Shown here: piece by piece, positions 26,578-39,641 of the stretch
How positions within the stretch are numbered: position 1 is the stretch's first letter
Layout of the letters: every line of letters starts with the position of its first letter
NCBI RefSeq assembly: GCF_000189635.1
Contig: NW_002476426.1
Span: 1,302,001 to 1,366,000 of the forward strand
Direction of reading: 5' to 3'
DNA from: Tetrahymena thermophila SB210
Lineage: Eukaryota > Ciliophora > Oligohymenophorea > Hymenostomatida > Tetrahymenidae
Length of the DNA: 64,000 nt
The notes under the pieces: model-generated
The model's database searches: none
What the model was told of the DNA's origin: nothing
The model's input: only the letters and a program-made list of their open reading frames with translations
Made by a program: the position numbers and the translations under genes

Positions 26578-26756
26578 TTGATTTACAAATTATTCTGTAG
26601 ATATTTTATTCTTTTTTATTTTGTGTGATATATAATTTATAGCAAGTAATTTTATTATTTTTCTTTTCTTTACATTTTATGGATAGGTGATAGAAATTTA
26701 TATATTATTATTTTAGTTAGAAAAGAGTTTTTGTTTGAGATCAACAGTCAAGTTTT

Positions 26757-29700
26757 TCAATATTTTCTGTAAGGAGAAGTGGCAAGACGAGTGTAGTTAT
26801 CTCTCCAGTCTCTAGCTTCTATATCTTTTCTAATTAATTAGTCAGTTAAAATATTAGCCTCAGATTTTAAGACACTGCTTTAGAAATGACCAGATCTTCT
26901 CAATGAATCAACGTTATCACGATGAACTTGATCTTTTATAGTTAAATCAATATATTTAGCTCTCTCTGCTTCGAGGGCACGAGATCTGTTGATTTCAGCT
27001 TCTGTTTAGTTTCTAATCTTTTCATATCTTTCACGGGCAAGGTCGCTAATTGCTCTTGATTAGTTTAATCTCAATTCTTGAGCTTCTCTATCTTTATAGT
27101 CAATGATATTGCGAATGGAGTCACTTTCTCTGAGTTTTTATATTTTTTCAATTGATTAACTTCTTTCAAGGTCTCTTAATTATGAGTTAGTTAACTCCTT
27201 TTCAACTTGATATTCGATGCTCTTTTGTCTAACAACTCTGTCAGTTTAGTTCTTCCAGTATAATTATTCAGCCTAATGTTAAAGGTTAGTTAGTTTAAAA
27301 GTTAAAAAATAATCAAAATTACTTCAGCTTGTTTTGCTTTGTTTTCACAATTGACAAGTCTTAAACAGAAATCATTAGCTTCACGTCTGGCTCTTTCAGC
27401 TTCGTCTCTCTTAGTATCAATGACGTTTCTGAGGGCTTAAATTTAGTTGCTAATTCTTCTTTTTTCATTTTCGTGTTCCTTTCTAGCCTTTTCTACTGAG
27501 TAAGAGTGGATATTGTCTCTTGATTTCAATTAAATTTAGAATCTCTTATCATTTTCGTCTTGCTTTTTGATAAGTTCATCAATTTAGAATTGTAATTTAG
27601 CTCTTTCTTCTTCTAATTGTCTCTTTTCAACTTCAGTGAGGAGAGCTTCTTATTAGACCTTGCTCAAATCTTATTCCTTGTAAGTGAGGACTTTGTTTAA
27701 GGTATCCATTCTCTCTTCTAATTGTTTCTAAATAAATTTAAAATAAAATTAATATATGATCAATAGCTAACTTAAATTAATTATTTTACTTTTTCTTTAA
27801 GATTTTCAGAAATAGTTAATTAAATGGAGGCTTCTTTTAAACGATTAGCACGAGCAATTTCAGCTTCCTTCAATTTTTCAGCTTCAGCAGCCTTTTCCTT
27901 CCAAATTTGGAGTTCAGCTTCAGCCATCTTGTCATCATCTTCAGCCTTTGCGAGTTCTGTAGTGAGGTCGTGGTAAGATCTTCTAAGTTCATCATGTTCA
28001 TTAATCTTCTATCCAGCAAGTTTTTGATGTTCTTCAACTTCGTCTTCTAATTAGGTTTTTTCAGCGTGGAAGGATTTTCTTAATTCATCATGAACATTAG
28101 AGTGAACCATACTCTTTTGCAAGAAGTTAGATTTTCTAAGTTCTTCAGCCTAATTAATAAATAAAATAATGGTGAGTTACAAGGTTTAATATTCATTTAG
28201 AATTATTTGATATAAATTTTGCAGTTAAAGAGAAAGATTTTGATTAATCTCAAATTTTGAATTGATTTTTATTCTTAACGAATATTGATTGATTGATTGA
28301 TTTTTTAATTAATTAATTTGTAGTGAAATTCAAAATAAAACAGCATTAAGTAAAAGATAGATTTGGGGGCTGGATAAAATATCTTTGAAGCCAAATAAAT
28401 ATTTTTGATTGGACGAGAAGCAGCAGAATAAAATTTAATTTTTTGACTATAAATTAATTAATTTTATTGCAAATGAATTAATTATTATAAACCATTCATA
28501 AGAGTGTTAGCTTTTATGGTTAATCTTGCTTGGGTGGGAAATAATCAAAAATTAAAATATCATTTAATTTTGAGAAAAATTAAGGAAAAAGATTGTTTTG
28601 ATAGCATGGACTTATTCATTATATTTCTATTGTAATGTTTTTTTCCCTTCGTTTGTATGCTTGCGCGAAGTTAACTAAAAAAGCTAATTAATAATTTGTT
28701 TGATAGATCTATATGAAATTTACTAACTATAACTAAAAAAACATGGCTTCTAAACTTCCTTATTCGAATATCTTTTACTAAATAATCTTAAAATAAAATT
28801 TCTTACATTAACGTGTTCGTTTTCAAGTTCTTCAATTTAGCTCTTGAGGAGGGCTTCCTTTTCAAGGAGGGCGTTTTCGGCCTTCTTTGACTTGTAATTT
28901 TCAACTTCTAATTCAGTCTTTTCTCTTCTCAATCTGGTGTTTTCTTCTCTCTTTGATTCGAGGAGGTTCTTGAGACTTTCTTGCTCTCTTTGAACCTTTT
29001 CTAATTCGTAACTTTCTAACTCGAGTTAGTTTCTTTATTGCTTTAAGTCGTCAACTTCTCTCAATCTATCTGAGTATTCATTCTTAAGACGTTGGATACG
29101 TTGTTCATAGTCTCTTGCAACTTCATCCTTGTCGGCATTTTCAGCATAGAATAATTCTAACTTGCTGTAGTTAGCCTTGATTTCATTGCATTCTTCAATC
29201 TTAGTAGCAAGAAGGCTACGTAATCTATCAGCTTCCATTAAGAGACTGTAGCTCCTATTGTCAGCTGTCTAACGAATGGTTTCTAATTAGCTGTTTTTTA
29301 ATTGTTCTGACTGAATTAATTACTAAGCCTTTTCAATGTCAGCAGTACTGCTCTTGCTCTTCCAGAACTCAATTTCTCTGATTAATCTTTGGTTTTCGGT
29401 TTCCAAGAAGTTTCTTCTAACTTCACATTCTTACCATTTGCTTCTCCATGAATCAATTTCAGCTTTATTTTTTAATAAAATAATTTAATCAATCAGTTTT
29501 ATATAATGCTAAACTTAATTGAAATATTTTATTGCACATATTAGCATCGATAAAGCTAATTGCTTATGGATAGTTTACTCTTATTAAAGAATTTAATAGT
29601 TTGCCTTGAGCGTAATATTTTCATTTAAATAAAGAAAATCTTCAATACAAAAAATATGAGATTGCTTTGACTGATTATATCCAATAAGATTATGCTAAAT

Positions 29701-30037
29701 TGCCATATGCAATAATATAACTTTAAGTAAAAGTATTCCAAAGTGAAGTGATAGGTAAAAGTATTTGAATAAACTTACGATTGTATTTTGTGTCAAGAAG
29801 TGTTTTAATGTCTCTAACTTAGTTGTCAAGTCTGATCTTTGAAGCACTAAGGTTTTCGCTGATATCAGTTTCATCTCCAGCTCTAGAATAAGTATCTCTA
29901 TTAGGAGTTTAATAAGGACTCAATGTGGTGTTGTAAGTTGCATCTCTGTGCTCAGCATACTTGGGAGGAGTCTTAGTAGTGTATCTTTAAGAGAATGTCT
30001 TAGAAGGAGAGTAAGATTTATAATCAGTGGTGCTCAT
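26757..30037 (-). CDS. Coiled-coil filament-type protein, probably cytoskeletal
   Basis: Five exons (29779-30037, 28807-29462, 27790-28149, 27323-27727, 26757-27272) join to 731 aa. A short non-helical head (MSTTDYKSYSPSKTFSQRY, with several Ser/Thr-Pro sites) precedes about 620 residues of nearly continuous coiled coil rich in Glu, Lys, Arg and Leu, and a short tail ends TSPYRKY. Head-rod-tail layout recalls intermediate-filament-like or ciliate cortical and oral filament proteins such as tetrins and epiplasmins, but I cannot assign it to one. Codon use (many AAG, CTT/CTC, AGA, GAA) is more biased than in neighbouring genes, which fits an abundant protein. Introns are 50, 62, 316 and 657 nt. 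The terminal S/T-P sites could be phosphorylated in the cell cycle; that is inference. Confidence 0.8.
28150..28806 (-). other. Long intron of the coiled-coil gene
   Basis: 657 nt, about ten times the length of this gene's two shortest introns. It contains a (GATT)n tract at 28285-28302 and locally GC-richer patches (around 28360-28430 and 28640-28670). An intronic small RNA is possible, but no snoRNA boxes can be assigned with confidence. Confidence 0.5.
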
Positions 30038-32205
30038 TTAATAATCTTCTTATTTCTTTTTTTCTTTGAAAATTAATAGTTTGTTTTAATGATTAATGTT
30101 TTTGTTTTTTTTGATTTATAATCCTCTTTAAGCAGTATTATTATTTTTTAATCAAAGGTGAATAAAGATTAAATCAAATTGTTTTGATGGTTAAGTTTTT
30201 ATATTAATCAATCAACGATTAATAGTAGGAGAAATTGGTTATGATTTAATTATTTATTATTCTTTTCTTTATCTAAATATTTTTAGTTTTTTTTCAATTA
30301 AAGAGTTGTCATCAAAAAGCATTCACACACACACTCACACACTCATACATATATAATTATTATCTTATTATTAAAATAAAGGCACTTAATAAATTCACAG
30401 CTAAATAAAATTTATTTCATCACTGAAAACCACACTCTCTTAAAATCAAATTGTTTTTTTATTTATTTAAGATGCATATTTTATATTTTTTTACTCTCCA
30501 CTTTCTTCACCACTATTTTTCTTTTTATTAGCAATGCAGACAGACAATTCTTTATAATATTTACTTATTTTCAACTATACTATCCTCTTTTTTCATTTAA
30601 TGTCAATTCATAATATTACCCCTTTATTTTGCATGCACATTTCAGTGCAAAATTTTTTATCAAATTCAAATAAAATAAAAGCTAAGGTCCTCAATTATTT
30701 TTTATTGATATATAATTTTCAATATTGAACCCTCATAGTTTAATATTATTTAATATTTTATCTTATAGGATTAGATGCTAGTACTGCCCTTTTTTAGCTT
30801 ACAAATAAAGGAATTTTAAAGAGAGAACCATTGTTATTTGTTAAATACTAAATAAACAAAAATAGTTGCCAAAAGATTTTTAACCAACTCTATCGTATAA
30901 ATTGAATGCTCAAAATTAAAAAATTAAGGGTTAACAATTATAATTATGATTTTATGGCTAAAATTTTTCTGTTCAATAATTTAGAGAAAATTTATTTACA
31001 CCAAAAAGAATATTTTTAAAACCAATCATTCCGTTTGAAATCATTGTGCTTACTTACTCTTTGAATTTGTATGATCATATATTATAAAATTATCTTTATT
31101 TAAAAAATATGTTAACCAATAAAAAAATGTAAATTATTTACTCATTTTATTTCAAATAAAAAAATAAAAATCTATTTAATTCTAAGTAGCAATTTTATAG
31201 ATCATTTAAGCGTGAGAGATGAATTTATACTTTTATTCAATATTTATATCTTTTTTTTCCTTAATAAAAAATTTAGGCTGATAAAAGCAGCAGTCAGTGG
31301 GGAAATAATTATTTAATTATTTAGTTAAATATAATTATCTTTAAGTTTAAAAGCCACTCATTTGATTAAATATTTTGTTTTGACATCCACTTTTATAATC
31401 TTATTATTAATTTATTTATTAAGAAAATTACTGATTTATTTACTAAGATAACTTTTGACCAAATAAAAAATAATATTTTCTTCAATAGAGCTTGATTTAA
31501 TTTTAATTTTGTAAGCAGAAGTAAAAAATGTGAATTAAATTAATAGAAGGAGAAAGCCAAAAAAAATAAAATATGAAATAAATAACAAAGAATTTATAAA
31601 AATTAAAATGATTTTTATTTAAAAAATTAGCAAATTAATAATATTGAAAACATTTTATTTTTATATCTTAAAAAAAAAATCTATGCTGATTTTGTAAAAA
31701 GCTAAATATTTTACCAAAAGTCGACCATAAAAAATGTGAAATGCCTACTTATTTATATTGATTTGATCTTTTATTTTCAATTTTTCTATTTTAGATTTTA
31801 TTATTGATTTTGAATTAATATATTTTAGGTTTTAAGCTTAAAATGTTTAATTAAAATATTAAAAAATTCAATAAAATAAAATCAATAAAATGTTAAATTT
31901 TCAAATTATTTTTAGAAAAAATTAATGCTATAATTATAAAGATGAATTTTTAATATTCTAATCTAATTAGTATAAATAAGTTGAAATGAAAACATATTTA
32001 ATTTTGGAAATATTCTTGATTTATTCTTTAAATTTTCTGACAACTTTTTTAGAAAGATTACAATTGAAAATTTGTAAAGAATATATCTAGAATTATAAAA
32101 TATCTTTTAATAATTAACTTTTCTAAATAAAAACTTGAAAATAATAACTTTATAATAATCTTTTCAAATATAGTTTCTATAAAAAATTTGATTTAATATT
32201 CAAAA
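30038..32205. promoter_or_regulatory. Divergent intergenic region, coiled-coil and glyoxalase II genes
   Basis: 2.2 kb between divergent genes. It must contain both promoters. It includes a CA-rich tract at 30324-30350 close to the coiled-coil gene start, then pyrimidine-rich and A/T-run sequence. No third gene is evident. Confidence 0.5.
30324..30350. repeat. CA-rich simple repeat
   Basis: Imperfect (CA)n tract interrupted by T, about 290 bp upstream of the coiled-coil gene start. Confidence 0.7.
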
Positions 32206-33171
32206 ATGATTTAGAATTAGCTTTTTAAAGTAATTTCTATACCTCTCTTCAATGATAATTATTCATATGCTCTTTTTTCAGCTAAGCAATATGCTGAGAA
32301 ACAAACTGGAGTTAAATCCAAAATACCTTGTTATCTTGTTGATCCTGCTGACTCTTAAAAAATATTATAATTTTTAGACGTCTTTCCTGATTTATAAGTT
32401 TCTCGTATACTTTATACTCACAAGCATTGGGATCATATAGGAAATCCATAATAATTATTAGATTAGTTGAAACAAAATGCTAGACTCATGGAAGACTACA
32501 GAGTAATAGCATCAAAATTAGATGGAAGCCATATTCCTACTTTAACTCATTCTGTTTTTGATAATCCAAACGATAAAGAAACCAAAAACGAAACAAGTAT
32601 TGAAGGAGAATTTTAAATAGATTTCTTATATGTTCCTTGTCATACAACAGGCCATGTTCTTTATCATTTTAAACCACATAATAAAACTATTTCAACTGAG
32701 GAGTCTGTAAATTTTGAAAGATAAGAAGTTACAGGTTATAATTTATATTCTGTAGATGAATGTCTTTTTACTGGCGATACACTTTTCATTGGTGGTTGTG
32801 GAAGATTCTTTGAAGGCAATGCAGCATAAATGTTATCAAATATGGATAAAATATCCTCAATACAAAATAAAAATATAAAGATCTTTTGTGGACACGAATA
32901 CACAAAATCAAATCTAGAATGGTCTTCATAAGTAGAATAAAATAATGAAGTACTTAAATAATGGTATCAGGAAGTATTGTAAATGACATCTAGCGGTATT
33001 TAGACTATTCCATCTACTCTTTAGAAAGAGCTCCAAACAAATGTTTTTATGAGATGCCGTACTCAAAACCTTTAAGAAATATTCTAAAGAGATCCTACTT
33101 AAATAATGGAAACCCTAAGAGCGATGAAAAATTCTAACATTATTGATATTCCCTAAAATATGAATTTATGA
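32206..33171 (+). CDS. HAGH: Glyoxalase II, hydroxyacylglutathione hydrolase
   Basis: Single exon, 321 aa. It hydrolyses S-lactoylglutathione to lactate and glutathione, the second step of methylglyoxal detoxification. The metallo-beta-lactamase fold is marked by THKHWDH at residues 71-77 (metal ligands; usually THHHxDH), CHTTGHVLY near 146-154, FTGDTLFIGGCGRFFEGNA with the bridging Asp near 191, and FCGHEYT with His near 230. The C-terminal third (QTIPSTLQKELQTNVFMR...) holds the substrate-binding helices expected of glyoxalase II. The start MIQNQLFKVISIPLFNDNY places the family's IPLxxDNY segment right after the N-terminus, so no organelle signal is seen and a cytosolic enzyme is likely. 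It is some 60 residues longer than the usual 260, through small insertions. Confidence 0.93.
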
Positions 33172-34882
33172 AGGAAATTAAATTATCAATTAAAAATAAA
33201 GTCAATTAATTTATGTTAAAAATTAAACTAGTAATAATTTTAGAAATATTTTATTATGTATTTGTTTGTTATAATCATTTTTACTAAACTAACAAATATT
33301 TAAAAAAAATAATACTTAGATAAAAGATAAGGATAGAAATAATTATCATTTAAATTTATATTAAAAAATAGAAAATGATTTATCATTATTACTAAAACAG
33401 ATATTATTATTGATAAAAAATTATCATTCTTATCAAAAATTCAATGCATGATTTGATCAATTATCATTTTGTTTAACAAATAAATAATAATTATTTATTA
33501 TCATAAATCAATTAAAAGAAAATTGTCTTCAAAAATTTAATAAACCAATAAAAAATAAATGGTGTTTTTCAAATATAAAAGTTAAATAAATATAAAAATT
33601 ATTTATGAAATTAAAAAAATAATAAGATTTCATTTTATATCTGTGGTTGGTAGGCATAATCTCTGCATAAATTAACATATTATGTAGATAGAAAGTAATT
33701 TTTTATAGCTTTATTTAGTCAAAATTCTAAAATATTTCTAATTAAAATTTAAGTATATAAGAATTTAAAGAATTCTCATGAGATACGATTATAGGTACTG
33801 CTTTTTAATTAAATATAATGCCCTAATAGTGAAACAATAAAAATAGATAACTCTAGTAAACAATATTTAGTTGAAAATTGAAATTCACAAATTTTAAATG
33901 AAACTTTGTTTTAAATATGAAATCGTTATCATAATTATTTTACAATAGTCGCATTTTAACTATTTAATACATGTAGGAAAAAACTTATACAAGAGAATAA
34001 AAATTATTTCTATTTATTTAAATGATTGCGTTTTATTATGAGAAAGGTTACTTAATATGCTATGCAGTAAATATTCTATTTTTGATATATATAATAATAA
34101 TCCCTTTAAGCATAGAGCTTCATAAATTATGAAAAATATCATCCTAATAAATATTTATAAATCTATTTGTAAAAAAATAACTTTAAATAATGCTTGCAAT
34201 TCGTTCGGACATTATATATTATTATTTTTGTATTAATTATAAGAATATACTTAGTTAAAAGCAATACCTTTTAAAGTTATTTAAAATGTTAAATATTAAA
34301 TTAACTTAAAAAAAGTGATTCATCTTTTTTTTAAATATATCAGAATAATAAAAATTAAATCATCCAAGTAATTTCTTAAAATTTTATATTCAAATATAAT
34401 TTATTATTTTAAGTTATAAATTTTTCATTTTTACAATATTTGAATTTATTAGATTAAGGTAAATCGCGGTTGAATTTAAAAATTTGATTTACATTTCTAT
34501 CAAAATCTTTATAATCTTTTAAAATCTTTTTATAAAATGGTTAAATTAGGTTAAAGTCAGAAGTGTCAGTGTATAATATATAAAATTAAATTGTTAATAA
34601 AAATTAAGATTATTTGTTTTTTGGTAATTGCAAATGATAAAATAAATAAAAGCATTAAAAATATCTTAGCAATTTCGATATTAGATTTACATTCTTTTTG
34701 ATTATTAATTAATTAATTAATTAATTAGTTTTTTGTCTCTCTATTTTATATATATTCCTAAAATAAATTATTATCAATTCTTTAATATATTAATTTCTAG
34801 AAGAAAAAGTTTTTATTTATTTAAACAATATTTTATTAATTCATAGTTTTAGACTTAATTTTACTTACGTTAGTTTAAGCGA
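33172..34882. other. Intergenic region between glyoxalase II and Q/N-rich gene
   Basis: 1.7 kb, AT-rich. It contains several short palindromic ATGATAAT-type motifs around 33370-33510 and an (AATT)n tract at 34704-34728. No coding frame or known RNA was recognised. Confidence 0.5.
34704..34728. repeat. (AATT)n simple repeat
   Basis: Six tandem AATT units, self-complementary, 155 bp upstream of the following gene's start. Confidence 0.8.
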
Positions 34883-37800
34883 ATGGATAAAATTGAGTAC
34901 TCACTTTATAAAGTTTGTTCTAAAATCATTGCACATACTCAAAATGAACTCCCAACTTAGCAAAATGTTCACGACAATACTTAAGCAAAAGATTTGTATT
35001 AATCTATTATTTAAATTATTTTAAGTTCAAAAAGAGACTAAATAGATAATTAAAAATGCTACATTTAACAAAATATAATTGTATTAATATGATAAACTCA
35101 TTAGTGGTATTTTTATGAAAAAAGATGTGATTCCGTTATGCTAAAATTTAATGAATTCGATCAGCTTTTCGATAGATTAACAAATATTGTTTAATATTTG
35201 CAATACGATTAGCCTGAAGAGAAGAAAATGATAGTATACTATTCGATAGTTTATTTTAATTGATTTAAATAAAAGTACTATGAGCGAAATAAAATAAAAT
35301 ATATTGTTTGCATGTTTATAATGCAGATAGAGCATTTAAACTAGCTTTTTTATTTTATTTTAAAAGGATATTGAGAGATAGATTTAAGAACATCAAAATG
35401 AAATTTGGAATTGTGGTGAAAATTTAAATAAACTGCATCACGAATTCATTAATAGTCCTTGGGTAAATATGGAAAGTGTTAATTTAATGTATGGAAGAAA
35501 TGGTTAAGTTAAAATGGAGTTATTGGATGGGTATAATTTAGGGATGGACTGTAATTTTAATTCTTTTAGGCTTAAAAGATATCTTAATTATTTTTATTTA
35601 TAACATTTAAAAAGACAAAACTAAACAATAGGAGAAAAAACATTTAATGAGAAAAAAGCTTTTAAGCATGAAAAAACCTCCAAAAGTAGATAAAATAAAG
35701 TAGTTTTTTGTTTTTGCAATCTGAAAACGTAAACATTTTAATGTATTTAATTAAATGCAGGCTTAAAGATGATAGATGTATTGTGAAAACAGATATATAC
35801 TAAATAAACTATGATTTAATTTATGACTAAGAAACTGATACTTTCAATTGGAAAATCCCTAGAACAAAGGATATTTAGATATCTGATAATGGTTTATCAT
35901 ATTTGTAAAACTTCCTAAAAGTAAATTTTATGTTTGACAAAAAAAATATTGATTTCTTCTCTTTTTTTAAGGATGAAAAAAGTAAAAAGGATATTTAAAC
36001 TGCTTTGGATCAGGTTAACAAATCTATAATTCAATTAAAAAAAGAAATAATTGCTTAGACTAAAGAAAGAAAGAAGCGCTAGTAATTGTTTGAAGCTAAG
36101 AAGGAGGTGTAGGAAGACCTTATTAAAACAGAGCACTTCAATGTTAAATAAGAGGCATAATCTTAAAATGTAAAATTAGAACATTATTCGTAACCTATGA
36201 ATGTGAAATCCGAATATAAAGGAAATGATGCTTTAGCTGAAGATAGTAATATTGAAGAAGAATACAACTACTAGATACTTTGCAATAAATATGAGATGAT
36301 GGTTTCTTATGTATTTTGCTTTATAGATTAGAAAATTAAAACCTTATTCTCAGATTAAGTTTTGGAGATTTTATAGAAATAGGACAAAGAAAACTTACAA
36401 AAAAAATTTGGGCCAGAGGTTGTTTATCTTCAAAAAAAATCTGACATTAAAGATGAATTGAAATTCAACTACGTATAGATTCGTTTCAAGCCTTAAACTG
36501 CGATGCTTTAAACTGTCTTAAAATAGGAGAATTTGATCAAAAACAAAGCAGAAAATAATATCACATAAACATCAATTTTCATAGAACACATTTCTTACGA
36601 CACTAATACCTACTATTAATTTATACTTTCCTAAGAGAAAATTAATTTTTATCGTTAAATTAGAGCTAAATCTCATTAAGAGCAAAAGGAAATTATTGAA
36701 AAAATACAATATTATAAACCAAGCCAATTAATTAAGGAAAAAATTAACTATAAGAATTTAATTATTTAAGAAGCTATCAAAAATGATTTGCTTCCTAAAT
36801 AAAGTTTCTCTTTAACACCGTTCGATACTATTTACATTAAATCTAATATTACCCTCAGCTAAATTGACTCTACTCTACTGAGGCCTTTCATAAATTTGGA
36901 GGACTAAAATTAAATTTAGGTGGATTCTTTATTTTTAATTCATAAACCCAAAGAATGTAAATTTTAATTTTGTTTTTCTTTTATAAATCAATCAATAAAT
37001 AATAGTAATAATTTAACCAGAAAATGTAGATAATCCTTCAAACTCTGATAACGTGAGTTATTTAAGAGTTGTGATAGGAGATAAAATAGATTTAGAAATT
37101 ATACTCTAGTAGTACAGAGTAATCATGCTTTAGCAATTTTTTATTTCAAACTATAAGCTAAGCTAGAGTCTGCATGATGAAAATTCAATGCATTTAGAAG
37201 TTTATGATGAATAGTAAGCTAGCAACATGGTTTTACTAATTAGACAAAAAAGATAGTTATATGATGAGGACATTAAATAAATTAGTATAAACAAAATATA
37301 AAGCAAGTATTTAACCCAAGCTGTATTTTAGCTTTAAAATCATCCTCTAATAAAAAACATAATCTACTAGGTCTTGATTTGTGTTAGGATAACCTGTAAT
37401 TTTGGTTAATTATTATGCTAAATAAATGTTTTAACTATTTATGTATTGTAAAGGTGATGACCTAGACAGTAAAGACGATAAGGAGATATACTAAATAATA
37501 ATACCATATCTGACAGATAAGCAGCACTACATAATTTATAATAGTTTAAACGAAGATATTATTGAATTAGATTCATAAAAGGAGCAAGAATTAGTAATGA
37601 TTAATTTTTATAAAATAAAGTAAAATAAAAAACATATTTATTTATCTTTACTATTAAATAAAAAGGATGAATTGATATAGGATTTGCAAAGAAAAGAGCA
37701 TATTATTTAGAGTATTTTATTCCAAAAATATTTTTATTTAAGTTTTATTTTAATTAAAAGATTTTGTAAACACTGTTTATATAGCACAAGCTGTTTAAAA

Positions 37801-38914
37801 AAATATTTTGCACTCCTAATTTAGAGCAATAAGTTAGGAATAAAACAGCGACTACAGTTAAATTACTATTGAGTGTAGATTAAAAGATGAGTTAAATTCA
37901 GATAAGCCAATTAAAATTTACATATAAAAAAACTTTCATATAAATTTGGAATATAACTTTGGTGAATTGAGAAACTAATGCAAAACAGAGGGTAAATAAA
38001 TATAATATTTGCTGCATTCTTGATTATTTATTTTTTAATTTATTTAATCATTTATTTCAATTAATATTTACTTTCATATTTTTAATTTATAAAAAAATTA
38101 AATTGGTTTTTTAAAATATTTATTTTTTTTTTAAAAACAAATTGCAGAAATACCGAGAAACTAAAGTTTATCTAGCTTCTACAAACAATTCACTTTTAAT
38201 TTAGATTTAAATATCTAAAAATCATTGAAAGATATATATTCCAGGTATAATTACTTGAGTGATGATAGAACAAGGATTATAAAAGAATTCCTCAAATTGA
38301 AAATTTCAAATGATGAATGGTTTACTCAACACAATTTGAAAACTAGACCTGAAACTATTGTACATCACCCTAATTAGCAACACACAGGAAGTAATTAAGG
38401 TATATAACAAGGAATTAACGGTTAATAGAATGGTTTAAATCATTATAATCAATAAAGGCCAAATTAAAACCAATTCTAAAATAATTCTATATAGTAATAA
38501 AATAACTCTTAGGGTTTACCAGCAAATCAGTAAGTAGTGGGTTAAGGAAATCATTAATAATCTGGAAATCAATAACGCCCATATGCTTAGAATTCTAATT
38601 TTAATCAATAATAATAACCCTAATAGTCATAACCTGGGACATAAGTTTAATAAAATGGAGCTATGAATAATAGTTATGGTTAGCAAACAGGATAATCTAC
38701 CTAAAGAAATCCTTAACAGTATTACTAAAATTAATAATAGTATGGAAATAATAATTACAATAATTAAGCATAATAGCAATAAAATCCTAACTAATAAGGT
38801 GTTGGCTAGTAATCTGGTGCAAATAATTATGCTCACATGAATGGAGCTTAGAACTCTTCGTATAACTAGTAATAATATTAAAATTACCAACCAAATAGTA
38901 ACAGACCTAATTGA
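34883..38914 (+). CDS. Large protein with Gln/Asn-rich C-terminus, paralogue 1
   Basis: Exons 35367-35728, 35761-36956, 37021-37395, 37454-37711, 37761-37991 and 38148-38914 join in phase; the first, 34883-35233, starts MDKIEYSLYKVCSKIIAHTQ. Total about 1,170 aa. The body is alpha/beta with charged helices (QLKKEIIAQTKERKKRQQLF) and no motif I recognise. The last 180 residues are mostly Gln, Asn, Gly, Tyr and Pro. Exon 1 holds one in-frame TGA within 35081-35104, which could be a 24-nt intron or reflect one-base length differences in A runs. The intron at 35729-35760 would be only 32 nt. The C-terminal helical segment aligns weakly with the next gene. The architecture suggests a transcription or RNA-granule factor, but that is a guess. 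Confidence 0.65.
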
Positions 38915-39641
38915 AATGAATGCGGAAAATATGAGAAATAAAATATGAATTTTGAAAGATAGCAATTAATAATTTTTTAAAATGTGAAAAGATTTATATA
39001 ACTATTTTAATTAAATAAATAATAAAATTACTTATTTAATTTTATATCTATCTATCTGTTAATAATTTATTTTTTAAATAAATACCAAATTGCATCAAAT
39101 CAATTATTTATTTATTAGATCATCTAATTTTCTATTTTTTTTTTCTTATTTCAGCATTTGTTTATTTATATTAAAGAGTATACTTGTTTCTTTGCTTATA
39201 TATTGCTTACATATTAAAATTGATCTTGAAGAATAAGCATTTTAGTATTTTAAAAATAAGGAGAGATATTATTGATATTTAATTGTATTTGGTAATAATG
39301 TATCTTTTTTAAAAATGGATTTTCATACATTTTATTAAAAACATTATAAATTGGTATAAAGGATTCAAAAATGCCGCTCGCTTTTTATTTTTATTTGATG
39401 TTAAAATAAGATTTGTCTTCTTTTCTTATTTTCTTTCTTTTTAAAAAGGAAATTGGTAAGATATACCTATAAACATATATACTTAAAAAAGTAATCAATT
39501 AAATTCAAAGTAAAGAATTTAGATAGAAATTTTTTAGGATAATTGCTCAATAATAATAAATACACAATATAAATTAGGAGCATTTTTAGAATTAAAGTTT
39601 AGGTGAGTATTTATAATAGCGTTTTTTAGTAAAGGAGGACT
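38915..39641. other. Spacer between the two Q/N-rich genes
   Basis: 730 bp, AT-rich, with T-rich and A-rich blocks. It is the presumed promoter of the second gene. Nothing specific was recognised. Confidence 0.5.

Noticed and set aside
38627-38965. Minus-strand Ile/Leu-rich frame of 112 codons
   Set aside because: It is the complement of the Gln/Asn-rich tail of the plus-strand gene; TAA and TAG glutamine codons read backwards give Leu and Ile.
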